A DNA stretch of 64,000 nt from Campylorhamphus procurvoides (Eukaryota > Chordata > Aves > Passeriformes > Dendrocolaptidae), in the NCBI GenBank assembly GCA_013396655.1, contig WBMV01000093.1, forward strand, positions 847,393 through 911,392. Reading direction: 5' to 3'. Below the pieces are notes generated by a model. The model was not told where the DNA came from and searched no databases. It worked only from the letters and a program-made list of their open reading frames with translations. The first letter of the stretch is position 1, and each line of letters starts with the position of its first letter. Positions 47,694-59,310 of this stretch are shown here, in pieces. The position numbers were made by a program, and so were the translations under genes.

Positions 47694-48605
47694 CTTGAGG
47701 GACAAATCCACTGACTCTAACAAAGCAAGAGAGCCTTTGGCCAGGTAAGGACCCGGTTCTTACTGTCTTCACAGAAATACTTTGTGCAAGTCTAGTTCTT
47801 TTTATGTAAAGATTTTAATCAATCTTCCACAGCACAATCCCATGAGATGGGCTAATATACTTATTTTATGACAGATAGAATAGAAACACAGGGACTCAAG
47901 AAAACTGTTTAATAATATGCATTCAGAAACGTGGTGTTTGCTACTGATCAGCTTGAGGACTGGCAATACTGGGGGAAAGCAAAATTCACCTAGCACAAAT
48001 TCCTGAAAAGATGTGGATATAATTCCTCTCTGGTATTTTTTAACAAGACCTTGAGCTCATTTTGCAGGACCCTGACCATTTGAAACCTGGATGTTAGAAC
48101 AACCCCCAAGATGTCCCAGCGACATGCAGGAGATAACGACCTCAATAACCACTTTCTAAACAAAAAAGCTCTCTCTGGCAGCAAAGGTGGGAGCCAAAAG
48201 CGCTTAGAAAGATTGCCTGGATTTTGAGTATTGTCCATGAGGATCTTTCACAAAGTGAGGTAGGCAGGGATGATGCCAACATTGTGAAGATCACTCCTAC
48301 CATGAGAAAAGGGTTTTGCCTGTCAGACAGCCTTTGAGGCTTTCCCTTTCCCCACAGAATGCCCCTTTCCCACAATCCTTTCTTGGGGATATGCAAGACT
48401 TGAGTCTCAAAGGCATCGATCTCCTGTGGGTGTGCCCAGCTCAGCCTTCCCTCCTCTGTGCTGCATGTCCTGGGAAACTTGGGTTGTCTGAAGCTAGAGG
48501 TCACCAAATTATAAACTCAGTAAGAGCAGTCCTGAATGGCTGCCAGGCAATACAGAAGACAGAGGTCAGGCTCAGTGGGCTTTTGCAAGGAGGAGGGGAA
48601 CGGGG

Positions 48606-48644
48606 AAAAAAAAGAAAGAAAAAGAAATAAAATATAAAAAGAAC
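48606..48644. repeat. A-rich low-complexity tract
   Basis: AAAAAAAAGAAAGAAAAAGA followed by AATAAAATATAAAAAGAA. No retroelement is recognisable next to it. Confidence 0.88.
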
Positions 48645-49339
48645 AATGTTATATTGTTTATAGATTACACAGTCCTTTTCTAAATTAAAAGTCTAAACAG
48701 AGCTCTGAAACCTGATAATTGACACATTAGCAAAGGGTAGCCACATGGAACCAAACCTTAAAAGCCATGAAAGACCTGATTTATAGGAGAGGGCAATAAA
48801 ACATCAGTGGAAAAACCCCAGTGTGTCTGTAGTAGCAGACTGTCATCTCGCCTTTGACCCTGTTTTATACTGGTGTGTTTCTGCTGGTTTTCATCTGGAG
48901 TTACTGGTGTAATTGGAACAAATTGGTCCCAAGACTTTGACTGCGGGGAGGGGATTCTGTTTGGATGCTGCTGAGCACCAGCCCCAGCAGGAAATGTGGG
49001 TTTAGTGTGGGCCAAGGACTTTTCGCCCCTTCCAAAGACATTTCAGCCAAATCCCAGCAGGTAATGACCCTGTGATGGCCTCAGCAGGGCCTGAACACTG
49101 GGGAGATTTGAAGGTGGGGAAAAACTCTCCAGGATCAGTTTTGCTGATTTTAGATTGAATCACACTGATAATTACATTCTGAGCTTCAGCCTCCTGTGAA
49201 TTAGAAGACTCAGGTTATAAAATCACTGAAAAGGGGAGTTTTAGGGAAATGGCAACTACCCACTAACACCGAGTAACAGGGCTGCTCTAACTCTTAAAGC
49301 AGCTTCTTTACAGCCTGGCAGGTGGGCAGGGGGTGCAGG

Positions 49340-49360
49340 GGTGTGTGTGTGTGTGTGTGT
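49340..49360. repeat. (GT)10 microsatellite
   Basis: Ten uninterrupted GT units after a G-rich lead (GGGTGCAGGG). It is a typical dinucleotide microsatellite, probably variable in length. Confidence 0.97.
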
Positions 49361-49759
49361 TCGACTAACAAGGTACAATCTTAATGGTTTCATTTAACTC
49401 AGGCTAAGAATTTCACAATTGTACACATATCTGACAGTTGAAATAGATACCCAGGAGAAGAGTTACAGGTATTTAACTAGACCTGTAAGCAAAGCCTGAG
49501 AAAGAGCCAGCTCCCATTTCTCATCTCTGACTCCCAGCTGAGATGCCTGGGGTCCATGGCCTGCAAAACTGAGCTTGGTTAGATATGAAGGTAGCAAGAA
49601 GTTGGGCTCTTCTGTCATTTCAGGGGACACGAATGTCATTTAAAACGAGACTCAGAAATTCCAGGCACGGAAACTCATGGAAACTGGAAGCACAGCAAAG
49701 AGCAACAAGGCACTTGCTCCATTTCAGCAGATAGTTTCTATTTTTGTTTTGTTTTGCAG

Positions 49760-49780
49760 ACAGAGTGATGCAGATGCTGA
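49760..49780 (+). other. Candidate 21-nt micro-exon
   Basis: A strong T-rich acceptor (TTTTTGTTTTGTTTTGCAG) is followed 21 nt later by the donor CTGA|GTAAGT. The length is a multiple of three, so inclusion would keep the reading frame, as for many neural micro-exons. Two of the three frames are open (one reads R-V-M-Q-M-L). In the phase left by the candidate exon at 44603-44637 the join would stay open. No gene is identified and there is no expression evidence. Confidence 0.25.
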
Positions 49781-51368
49781 GTAAGTGCAGAAAAGCCTAA
49801 GAGCAGTCTCTTTTTAAGGCAACTGCCCAGTTCAGTGTAAATTGGTTTAATGATAAGACACTGTTTGAACATAATTGTAACTTCAGGGAACAAGAAGGCT
49901 GGAAATTCACTGTCAGGAGATGGGGAGTTTAAAAAGACACAGGATCAAATTGTAACATGTCTTCAGGAAATGCTATTACAATATGACTCCTGGAAAATCT
50001 GCAGAGTTAGAGTTAAAATTTGTCTACATCATCTTAAACACAGGACAGATCACAGCTCAAGGAATTTGGCCATTTTAAGTTTCAAAATACAGAAAGTGGA
50101 TGTGTCCTGCTGGACCTGTGCTGAAGCTGAACAGGCTCACCACAATCTAGTCCTGAATCCCTTCCCTGTGTTTCTGCTGAGATGCTTCTGGGCATCTATG
50201 AACACCCAGGGCCCTGCAGAGGAGGGGAAAAAGGTTGATAGGCTGGATTGGTTATTTCAGTGTGTATTTTTGATTGTTAATTTTAAAAACTGTAAGAAAT
50301 TCCTATGGAAAGATATTCTTCCTTGGCTCTTCCTTAAAGTATGCCCCTTTGTGGAGTAATGAGAATCGAGACATTTCATAAATAGAGGCAAAAAAGGTTT
50401 CTATCTTTGTAAATATTCCATGTTAAGGAGTGAGAGCTGGAGATCCCAAAGAAGATTCTCCAAAATAAAAGTTAATGGAAAGTATTTTCCATTGAAACAC
50501 AGAAGGAAGAAAAAGCCAGGCTGCCTCTGACAGGAGGGGGGAACCAGAGCACAGTGCAAATCAGGGTTTCTTCACTGGTTTCACAGGAGACAGCACACCC
50601 AGGCTGTGGCATTTGGGAGGAATCCAGTGGTTTGGTCCTGCTTCTCTTTGGGGTTTGGGTCCTTGCTGGGAAGGGCTGCACTGAGTGTCTGGCTGCCCCA
50701 CATGCCTCCCACAGCTCTTGGCATTGCAGCCCCCGAGGAACTTCTAGGGATGTCCAATCCTGCCCAACAGTTGCATACAGGCTCATTCCTTGGGACTTAG
50801 GGAAAAGTCCCTAACAGGAAAAGAGAAAATTTGGAAGGCTTGTCATGCCTCCTCCCACTCCAAGATGAGTGTTTGAAGCACGAAGTTGACAGGTACCTGA
50901 GCAACCTCCGAACTGGGATGGCAAGAGCAGCATCTCTCAAACACCAGGTCACTGCAGCAGGGCAGGGGGTTGTCCCACAGCCACACGGTCCCCAACACAG
51001 ATGGGGCCTGGACAGGGTCTCCCCTGGGCTCCTGGGGACACCCACCAGGGAACAATCCCCTAAAAACTGGAAGGACTCATAAACATTAACAGGATCAGGC
51101 CCTCAAAGCCATTAACAAAACAACAGCCTATAAATCAAACGTTTAGGTTTCTTTTGAAGTGTTTCTAATAGCAGTAAATGTTTTCCTTGTGCTACTCTGC
51201 ATCCCCTAAATAAGGCTGTCTAGACCCAGGGAACTTGGTGGCCCCAGCCAGTATAGCCACTGCTCGCCACAGGATGCTCTGAATTATAACAATATTCCAA
51301 GCAATAAATCACAGTATTTCTCCACTGAGAAGTGGAAGGTATGAGGTGGAAGAGAGAAGGAGGGAAAG

Positions 51369-51408
51369 GAAAAAAATAAAAAAAAAAAAACCAAAAAGAC
51401 AAAAAAGA
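51369..51408. repeat. A-rich low-complexity tract
   Basis: Runs of A6, A13 and shorter A blocks with C and G interruptions, following a purine-rich GGAAGAGAGAAGGAGGG stretch. No parent element is recognisable. Confidence 0.92.
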
Positions 51409-52223
51409 GAAGCTTATCTAAATTTATTTACATCGAATGATTATTCAATTAATTTTTTCATTACACTTGCCAAAAAGAATTGCCCGTGTCTTTAATGCTG
51501 AGTGTGAGATTTCATTAATAATTAATAGCAGCAGCTCTTTCTCCTCTGTTCAGCAAGTGGGAACATTCGTCTTTGGAGGTCACATCCCACATGCACATAA
51601 ACACAGCCTGAAGGTGTGGGGACAAACTCGTGCCCTCAGCTACTCAGTGGGGTTTCAGCTCCAGTGGGGTGGTGTTTGCCACTACAAATGCTGTGTGAGT
51701 TGAACAGACACTGGGTTGCAGGAAGGAAAAAGTCCTGACCCCCCCAGTCCCATCTCCCTGCTTGGTGTTTGTCCCTCTGCTCTTCATGCCCAGCTTGAGG
51801 AGCCCGGTCCTGTCCCCCTCCAGGTTCTTTGTCCCCCAAGTCTCTCCCACCAGCCCTGCATCCCCTTTGCTCCTTTCTGCTGAGCCTGCCTGTTCTCACT
51901 GCATTGCCCACTCCTGGTGCCACCATCTCCACCTCCTCTGCTCCCCACAACTCCATGCTCGGGGTCCTGCCTGTCTGCAGAACTGGGATGAAGGATCTGC
52001 TTATACTGGCAGGAAGCAAAGAGCTCAAAGTTCTCTCACACCACAGCTTTAGCAGAACACAAAAGAGGAGAGTGGCTTGGGTGGGGCAAAGGCACTTTTC
52101 CAACCTCCAGCCACTCGAGCACTCCACTAGAACCTGCTGTTAGAGCAGTAGGAAACAGCCAAGGCTCCTGGTGAAACGCAGCATAACCCTCCTCAGCCTG
52201 CCACAGGCACAGCAGAGGGACCT

Positions 52224-52655
52224 CAGAATCCCAGACTGGTTTGGCTTGGGAGGGATCACAAAGATCATCCAGTTCTAACCTCCTTGCCATGGGCAGGGAC
52301 ATCTTCCACTAGACCAGGTTGCTCCAAGCTCCATCCAACCTGGCCTTGGACACTACCAGGGATGGGGCAGCCACAGCTTCTCTGGGCAACCCATGCCAGG
52401 GCCTCACCACCCTCACAATGAGGAATTTCTTCCCAATATCCAATCTAAACCCATCCTCTGTCAGTTTGAAGCCTTTCTCCCTTGTCCTGTGCCTCCGTCC
52501 CTTGTCCAAAGTCCCTCTCCAGCTCTCTTGCAGCCCCTTTGGGCACCAGAAGGGGCTCTCAGGTCTCCTTGGTGCCTTCTCTCCTCCAGGTGAACCCCCC
52601 CAGCTCTCCCAGCCTGGCTCCAGAGCAGAGAGGCTCCAGCCCTCAGAGCATCTGC
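52224..52655 (-). mobile_element. CR1 LINE 3' fragment, well preserved
   Basis: The plus strand starts CAGAATCCCAGACTGGTTTG and shows the reversed 3' UTR, the CCATGGGCAGGGACATCTTC block, the GCTTCTCTGGGCAACCCATG block, the CTTGTCCTGTGCCTCC block and the CAGAGAGGCTCCAGCCCTCA block. It is truncated in the ORF2 region at about 52655. This is among the least decayed copies in the window. Confidence 0.97.
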
Positions 52656-52665
52656 TGGGGGAGCT
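52309..52665 (-). pseudogene. CR1 ORF2 C-terminal remnant, open to its natural stop
   Basis: The minus-strand frame is continuous through the C-terminal region: FKLTEDGFRLDIGKKF, then VRVVRPWHGLPREAVAAPSL, then SKARLDGAWSNLV followed by TAG. The ending agrees with the copy at 10450, so it is most likely the authentic ORF2 stop. The endonuclease and reverse transcriptase domains are missing, so the fragment is inactive. Confidence 0.82.
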
Positions 52666-53175
52666 GAGGGGCTCAGAGATGCTCACACAGTGGCACCTCC
52701 AGGGCAACACCGTGTGCTGTGCACCGTTTGTGTGACTTTAAGTTACACTTGGATTGTGGGACAACCAGGTTAACTCAGACCGTGAAGTGATGGAAGCAGA
52801 GTGAGCAGCATGAACAGCAGCTATAAATCACTCTATCTCCTACCCAAACACAGCATTTTTCAGAGACCCCTGGGTTCTTATAAATATTTAAGTCAAATTT
52901 CAGCTGTTTATATCTTACATCTGTCTTTATCAGCCTGTAATCATTTCTCCACTCATATCCTACCCCTCTGCCTGCTAATCCTCACTGGCTGCTCTCTCTT
53001 CAAATGTGTTTTCTCACCTAAGTTTGGACAATGATCACCTGAATATTTCTGGCTGGAAATTCTCTCCAAAGAGGCCTCCACTGGAGTGGCTTCTCATAGA
53101 GCAGGTGAAAGCAAACAAAGGTAAAGTCTCTGAAGACTTAACCATAACTCAACCAGATCAATTAAAATATACATA

Positions 53176-53305
53176 AGAATCACAGAAAGGTCTGGATTGG
53201 AAGGGACATTGAAAATCATCTTGTTTCAACCTGCTGCCATAGGCAGGGTCAGCTTCCATAAGACCATGCTGCTCCAAGTCCTGCCCAACCTGGCTTTGGA
53301 TCCTT
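53176..53305 (-). mobile_element. CR1 LINE 3' terminal fragment
   Basis: The plus strand reads AGAATCACAGAAAGGTCTGG, TTGGAAGGGACATTGAAAAT and the reversed 3' UTR up to CAACCTGGCTTTGGATCC. It is strongly 5' truncated and moderately diverged (CATAGGCAGGGTCAGCTTCC instead of CATGGGCAGGGACACCTTCC). Confidence 0.93.
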
Positions 53306-56300
53306 CCTTCTCTTGGAATTAGGATCAGAGTATGCCTGCACATTTTACTGCTTCTCCTCTCCTTTTAGTGCCACACAAGCTGTGCCATAATGACCTGATT
53401 TCTTCCAAGAGGTGAGTGGTGCTGTGTTCAACACAGGAGAAAAGTGAAAGGACCAAGTTTATCCACAAAGTATCAGCTGGTGTGGATTATAGCCAGAGAC
53501 TGCTAATTTTCCAGCTTTCTAGTAGAAAGGAAAACAAAGGGGAGATTGTTTTTCAGAACCTCTTAAAAAAACCCCAAACAAAACTAATAGAAATCCATGC
53601 TTTCCAAGGAGCCACAGGGCTAGTGAAAACCTCAAGAATTTGGCAACTCTGAATACTCTGTTTCACAGAGGGTAGACAAATGAAGGGCAGGGATATTGAG
53701 GAGCCAGGAAATAGCCCACTGAACCAAGGTTTACCAGAGCCAAATCCCTCCTTCTCCTCTTACTGGCCCTATACTAAAAATCCTCCAGACTGACTGAGAG
53801 AAGTCCCAGTGTCCCTTTCAGACTGATGGAGATACGATGGAGGTACTGCTGGGTTGTTTGCTGCAAGTAAAGTGCAGGGAGACACTGATGCTCAATAGGG
53901 GAAAAAAGAAACCTCATTCATAGCTATTCCCCTCCTGCCAAGACTCTCCTGATTGCCTGTGATCTCCCAGGGCCCTGGGAGGAGGAAAGAAATGATGAAA
54001 GCATGAGCTTTCCCTGTGAGCCTGAAAATCCACCAGATCCTGGCTTGCAGCAACATCTCAGGAGCGCTGCCCGTGCCAGAGCACTCCCTGAGCCCCTGCC
54101 AGCCCCCGTCACAGCCGGACCACCAGAGGCACAGCAGGGTCAGGGGCACCCACGGTGGCAAAGCTCAGTCTGGGGAACTCCTACTCTGCCTTCCAGTGGT
54201 GTGGTGAGATTGGCTCCTGCTCCTGTGGGGGGCAACTTGGTGCACAAACTATAGCAGATACCTCCAAACCATCTTCCAGCCTTGCCTGTCTCCCTGTTAT
54301 GGATGGCTGCCCCTCCCATGTTACCATTAGCCCTCCCAAATTATCTCCTGTGCCAGCTGCTGCAGGCAGGGAGGCTGTGGAGGAGCCAGGACTTGCAGTT
54401 CCAAGAAGGACGGATGGAGATGCCACCTCCTTGCTGGCACAGGGAAGATGCCAGAGAACAGCACCAGCTCTGACATGTCTCATGAGCTGCTCAGAGCAGC
54501 TACTGACACATTGGCAGGGCTGGCCCTTCCTCCTGAGCCATCCCAGCCCAGCAGCCACAGGGACCGGCAGGATTGGTGCCAGCAAAGGATCAGCTTGGTA
54601 TCCTCAACTGTCCTGGCACTTCAGCACTTGCTGGGACTGGAATTTAGAAAATCAGGGTTCAGTTCTCAGCTCAGCTACCTTTTTTTTTTTTTTTCTGGTC
54701 CCTGTGGGCAATGACTGAGCTGTGCTGTGCTCTAGTTTGCCTTCTTTCTACAAGCTGGAGTAAGGTTTCAGCCTTTTTTCTCACCACTATTTTGACTTGT
54801 CTGCTTGGATTACAATCTTTTGGGAGAGGAGGCTGTACACGCAAATCTACCAAATCTAATATAAGTGATCAAACCCTGGCAGATTTCTCTAGGCATTACT
54901 GTCACACAAATTCTGAGGGCTGTGTCTATATAGACAGCTTAACCCACTCTCAGGAGCCAGTAAGTGACTTATCTCAGCACTGTGCCCCTGCACCAAGGTC
55001 TCTGATTGTTTTAAATCTGCACTTCAGAACCTGAGCTCCAGTTCTCTGGGATTACCAAGACCAGAGACCTGATCCAGGCAGCCCAGCCCACTCCTCTGGG
55101 TGCTGGACATTGCCAACATTTGACTCCAGGGCAAGACCTTCCCGTACCATTCCTCATCTGTGAGTAAAATCAATCTCAGCAAATTAATTTATATAAACAA
55201 GTCAATCACCACCAATTTTATTCACTCTAGTAATGAGCCAAAGAGGGTTAGTTCTTTCCTGGGCTTTGCTGGTTATTTTTTAATCTCTGGGACCTGATTT
55301 CCTCACTTTTGTATTTAGAGCAGGACTCAAATGTCTAAAGTTATCTACCTCCTCTCCAAAGTCACTGTCCCATGTGCACATTCATCCCTGGGGCAAAGAG
55401 GGACCTGGGATTTTGGCACCTGAGACAATTCCTTGGGTAAACAGGGTGTTCTGGTATGTTTTATAGACATTTCCCTCCCTTCACATTTCTCAGCAGAGAC
55501 TGTCAGGGCATGCCATCACTGCTCAGGGCTCTGTGGTCCTTTCTTTCAGACCTAGTCCAGAACACCTTGCCCAGGGCAAACCTCACGAGGCTCTAGAATG
55601 CAGGAGCTGCTGCTGCTCCAAGTCTGTTCGAGGCTGGGCTCTCGTTCAGGAAGGACGGGCACCCAAAGGGCCTCACAACAGCGTCACAGCTCAGAGCAGC
55701 CACACATCACTCTCAACAAAGCTCAGTTGTCCACCCTCTCCGTTCAGGTCTCTCTTTTGAGAGCCTATTCTCACTCCTAACCCAGGTAGTGGAAAAGGAA
55801 AAAGAAGGAGCAGCCACCTGGGCAATAACTGGGTCCATCGCTGCTTCCTGCGTGGCTTCAGTGCGATGCCACGTTTGTTCGAAAGTAAAGAGGAAGCACT
55901 GGGAATTATGGACACAGCTTTGATTTTATTTTAAAGGCTTTAATATTTGGAGCAGTATTGATTTATCTCAGCATGTCAGTGTACTGCTGGTAACTAAGCA
56001 ACACCAATCCTCTCTGTATTCTGGGAGGCTCACGGGATTTTTGCCTATGAACAATATTACTTCGTGTATATGAAACTAAATGGACCATAGGCACCATTTG
56101 TAAGTGGAGCATATTTGAGTTTGTATTTTTTTATTTCTTCTTGTTGAGGGATAGACACACTCCCTGGCACAGCACTGAACTCACAGCCCAGGCTGTGGAG
56201 TGGCAGGACCCCACTGCACATCCCTTCAGGAGATGCCAAGAGCAATTCAATCCAAAGTCATGCAGATGCACCAAAAAAAAGCCGCTGGTGTAGTGGGGCC

Positions 56301-56408
56301 ATTCCCTCCTTTGGGCCTATTGGCAGGCAACACCCCCCTAAAACTAAGCCCTTTTGCCACCTTTTGTGGGACTCAGAGTGACACAGAGGAAAGCTCAGCA
56401 AGCAGAAT
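53306..56408. other. Unique noncoding sequence, no gene seen
   Basis: About 3.1 kb with no transposon or gene recognised. A T15 run lies at 54680-54694. A frame of 187 codons at 54155-54718 (+) and one of 134 codons at 54181-54585 (-) overlap each other in GC-rich sequence and carry no recognisable domain. Confidence 0.5.
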
Positions 56409-56785
56409 GAATAGAATGGAAATTTTCAGTTGAAAGTGACCTACAATGACAATGTACTGTAACTACCTGGCCACTTCAGGGCTCACCAAAAGTTAGAGCA
56501 TGTTGTTAAGGGCATTGTCCCAATGACTCATAAACACTGACAGGCTTGGTACATCAACTGCCTGTGGAGAAAGCCTGTTCCAGTGCTTGACCACTCTCTT
56601 AGTAAAGAAATGCTTCCCAATATCCAGTCTAAACCTGTCTTGACACAGTTTTGAACCATTCCCACATGTCCAATCTCTGGATGTCAGGAACTAGAGCTCA
56701 GCTCCTCCCTCTCCACATCCCCTTTCAAGGAAGATGCAAGAGAGCAAGAAGGTTGCCTCTTTAGCCTCTTCTCCCCAGACCAGAA
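56409..56785 (-). mobile_element. Old CR1 LINE fragment, divergent subfamily
   Basis: In reverse this matches an older CR1 3' end type. On the plus strand TAGAATGGAAATTTTCAGTT is followed by CCACTTCAGGGCTCACCAAA, GAGCATGTTGTTAAGGGCAT, AAACACTGACAGGCTTGG, GCCTGTTCCAGTGCTTGACC and AGTAAAGAAATGCTTCCCAA. The spacing of blocks is like CR1, but the 3' UTR differs from the common copies. High divergence indicates an old insertion. Confidence 0.85.
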
Positions 56786-57605
56786 CTACACTGGCTGTAG
56801 CTTCACAATTGAAACCAAACCACTTCAGGTGAGTCCCCTACCCCTCAGCCTGCATCCTGCAGAGCAGGGACATCTGCCCCATCCCTCCCAGCAGCCCCAG
56901 CTGGCACGGGCAGCCCCAGCTGTTCCTTTAAGATGCTGTGCCTGTGTGGCCAAAGTCAGCAGGCGAAGAGGCGCTGTCAGCTCGCACTATATGGTTCAGT
57001 GGTTTGGCACTAACGATGTTTGTTTTGGAGCCCGCCTGCTGGGCTGACCCATTTAGGATCCTCACTGCTCTGTAAGCTCACCTTTTAGTTAAAAGGGTAG
57101 GCAGAAAGGGTCTTTAAAAGACCAAGCCTGAAAGTGCCAAGTGCCAGCACAGGCAGTCAGGCTGCCATCAACCTGGGCCTGCAGAATCCGTGATTCCACA
57201 AAGGGGAAGGAAGAAAGGAACAGGCTCTGCAGATGGATGGTGTCTCTGGCTTGGGACAGTGCTCCCGTCACCACTGCAAGAATCAGGACTGCTCTGCAGC
57301 ACAGAAAGATCACCTTTTGTCTTCAAAAGTCTTTTTCTGGAGGGAGGAGGGAAGGATTTGGGCTAGGAGGGACACAGAAGCCCTTGATCCTCAATCTGTA
57401 TCAACAGAAATTAAAGCCCTGTGCTATCTGGGGAAGGGCATCCCCAGAGGCAGAAGGACCAATGGATAGGAGATGCGTGCAGGGAGTTGGGATTGGGGAT
57501 CCCCCAAACTCCTGGGGAGTTTGCTCATCCTCCACAGGAATGGGAATCTCACAGCTGCTGGAGCAGGAGCATTATGCTCTACCCACCCAGCAGGCACTGA
57601 GCACA
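56786..57605. other. Noncoding sequence, no gene seen
   Basis: No transposon or gene can be supported. A plus-strand frame from 57141 to 57626 is open for 161 codons but shows no domain and is overlapped by minus-strand frames. Confidence 0.5.
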
Positions 57606-58400
57606 TCACAGGCTGAGCTGGTTTAAAGGTAAACTGGCAGGAGAAATGAACCGAACTCAAAAAGAGATTATAAACCAGAGTTACAATTTACTAAAAAGAT
57701 TACAATAAATACAAAGATACAGAGAAAAAATTGGTTTTGACCCAGAAAAGACAGATGTATAACCCAGCCCCCCTGGGGCACGAACAGAATGGTGTTCATC
57801 AGCCCCTGAGCTGAGCCCCATGTGGGCCCCCTGAGTGCAAAGTAAAAGGAAAACCTGTTGGTGACCGTGATGGTCACAGGCTGGTCAAGAGTGGCAGTCA
57901 CAGTCCTGTTGAGGTTCTGCTCCTCCTCTGGATCCCACAAGTGGTACCAGAAGTCCCAAACCCCAAAGATTAAATATGCTCAGGTTCAGGTGGGAATGCC
58001 CAGCACCTCCCCCAGGGTGGGATTTTCACAATGGGTGATTTACCCTGTGAGTCATTTTGGAATCCTTGATGGCCCATCAACAGACATGACCCCTCAGGTG
58101 GGTGTGAAGGTGCTGATGCCTCCCCAGAGGGAAGTGATCACAGCTGGGTCATTGGTGTGAAGACACAGAAACACTCCCCTGCCTCACAGGGTTCTTTAAC
58201 ACCCAGCTTGTAGCCTGAGGGGCCAGGTGTGCCCTGGGCAGGTGCTGCAAATGGTCCATTATTGACAGTTCATCAGAAATGACACAGAGGGTGTAGAATG
58301 CAGAGTTTTGGTTACACCCACACAGTGATAAACTGGTCCTGGCCACTGTAACTAGGGCACAGACCTGCTCAGGGGAGTGGCAAGAGATGAACTGCTAAAT
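57606..58400. mobile_element. Possible interspersed repeat (LTR-like), unclassified
   Basis: A block beginning near GAGCTGGTTTAAAGGTAAAC, with an A-rich start (AAAAAGATTACAATAAATAC, AATAAA at 57704-57709) and then GC-richer sequence with GTGACCGTGATGGTCACAGG, reads like a passerine retroelement terminal repeat from general familiarity. I cannot define ends, target-site duplications or orientation, and no coding part is visible. A repeat-library search is needed for classification. Confidence 0.3.
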
Positions 58401-58811
58401 CGCCTTCTCAGAACTTCTTTGCAAGCCTGTGGGGATACTGGTTGTCCTGACCTTGCTCTGGGCTTCTGCTGCAGAGGAGCTCACTCTGAACATTACCACA
58501 GACCTCTGCAGAATCCACCTTCACCAAGAAGGTGACAGCAATTGCAGAGTGCACTGGAGCCCTCTTTGGCCTCATGCTTCACCATAAATATTTTACTGTT
58601 ACTGTAAAACAAACCCTCCTATGGGAAAAAGGAACCACGTGGATGTCACTTTTTATCCTTTTGTGGGTAAAAACGTTATTGCTTGTTATCCTTCTGTGGC
58701 CTGGAATGGATCTGCCAGAACCACACACAGGTCTGAGATGAGTTGCAAGTTGAGCATGCTCCCATTGTGACCTCATGCACTCACAAATATTTCCAGTTAA
58801 GAAGCACAATT

Positions 58812-59310
58812 ATCACAGAATCAGAATATTCCAAGTTGGAAGGGAACCACAAGGATCATGGAGTCCAACTCTTAGCTGTGCACATCCCCAAGATATCCCC
58901 AGAACATCCCACCACGTGCCTGAGAGCACTGTCCAAGTGCTTCTTGAGCTCTGGCAGCCTTGGGGCTGTGCCCACTGCCCTGGGGAGCCTGGGCAGTGCC
59001 CACCACCCTCTGGGGGAAGAAGAACCTTCTGCTGAGATCCAACCTCAGCCTGCCCTGCCCCAACTCCAGCCCTTCCCTGGGTGCTGTCCCTGGTCCCCCC
59101 AGAGCAGAGATCAGTGCCTGCCCCTCTTCTGCCCCTCCCCAGGCAGTTGTCCCTGCAATGAGGTCTCCCCTCAGTCTCCTCTTCTCCAGCTGAACACCCC
59201 AAGTACCCTCAGTGTCCTCACATGCTTCCCTTCAAGGCTCTTCACCATCTTTTTTTGCCCTCCTTTGGGCTCTAAGAGCTTAATATCTTTCTTATATTGT
59301 GGTCAAATAT
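58812..59310 (-). mobile_element. CR1 LINE 3' fragment, divergent subfamily
   Basis: The plus strand reads ATCACAGAATCAGAATATTC, CAAGTTGGAAGGGAACCACA, AGGATCATGGAGTCCAACTC, then CTTGAGCTCTGGCAGCCTTG, CTGGGGAGCCTGGGCAGTGC and CTCCTCTTCTCCAGCTGAAC. This is the reversed end of a CR1 subfamily with a different 3' UTR from the common copies. Its opposite-strand reading gives a long but meaningless plus-strand frame (58743-59321). Confidence 0.93.

Larger units (their letters stand above)
46607..52223. other. Unique noncoding sequence with simple repeats, no gene seen
   Basis: About 5.6 kb. Contains a possible CR1 scrap near 47098, a G-tract, an A-rich tract near 48606, a (GT)10 run, a candidate micro-exon and an A-rich tract near 51370. 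Frames of 190 codons (46927-47499) and 169 codons (49850-50359) on the plus strand show no domain or homology that I can recognise. Confidence 0.5.

Noticed and set aside
49850..50359. 169-codon open frame just downstream of the candidate micro-exon
   Set aside because: No recognisable domain, no splice or promoter support. A frame of this length is not surprising in 64 kb read in six frames.
54155..54718. 187-codon open frame
   Set aside because: Low-information composition, overlapped by a 134-codon minus-strand frame and ending in a poly(T) run. No family recognised.
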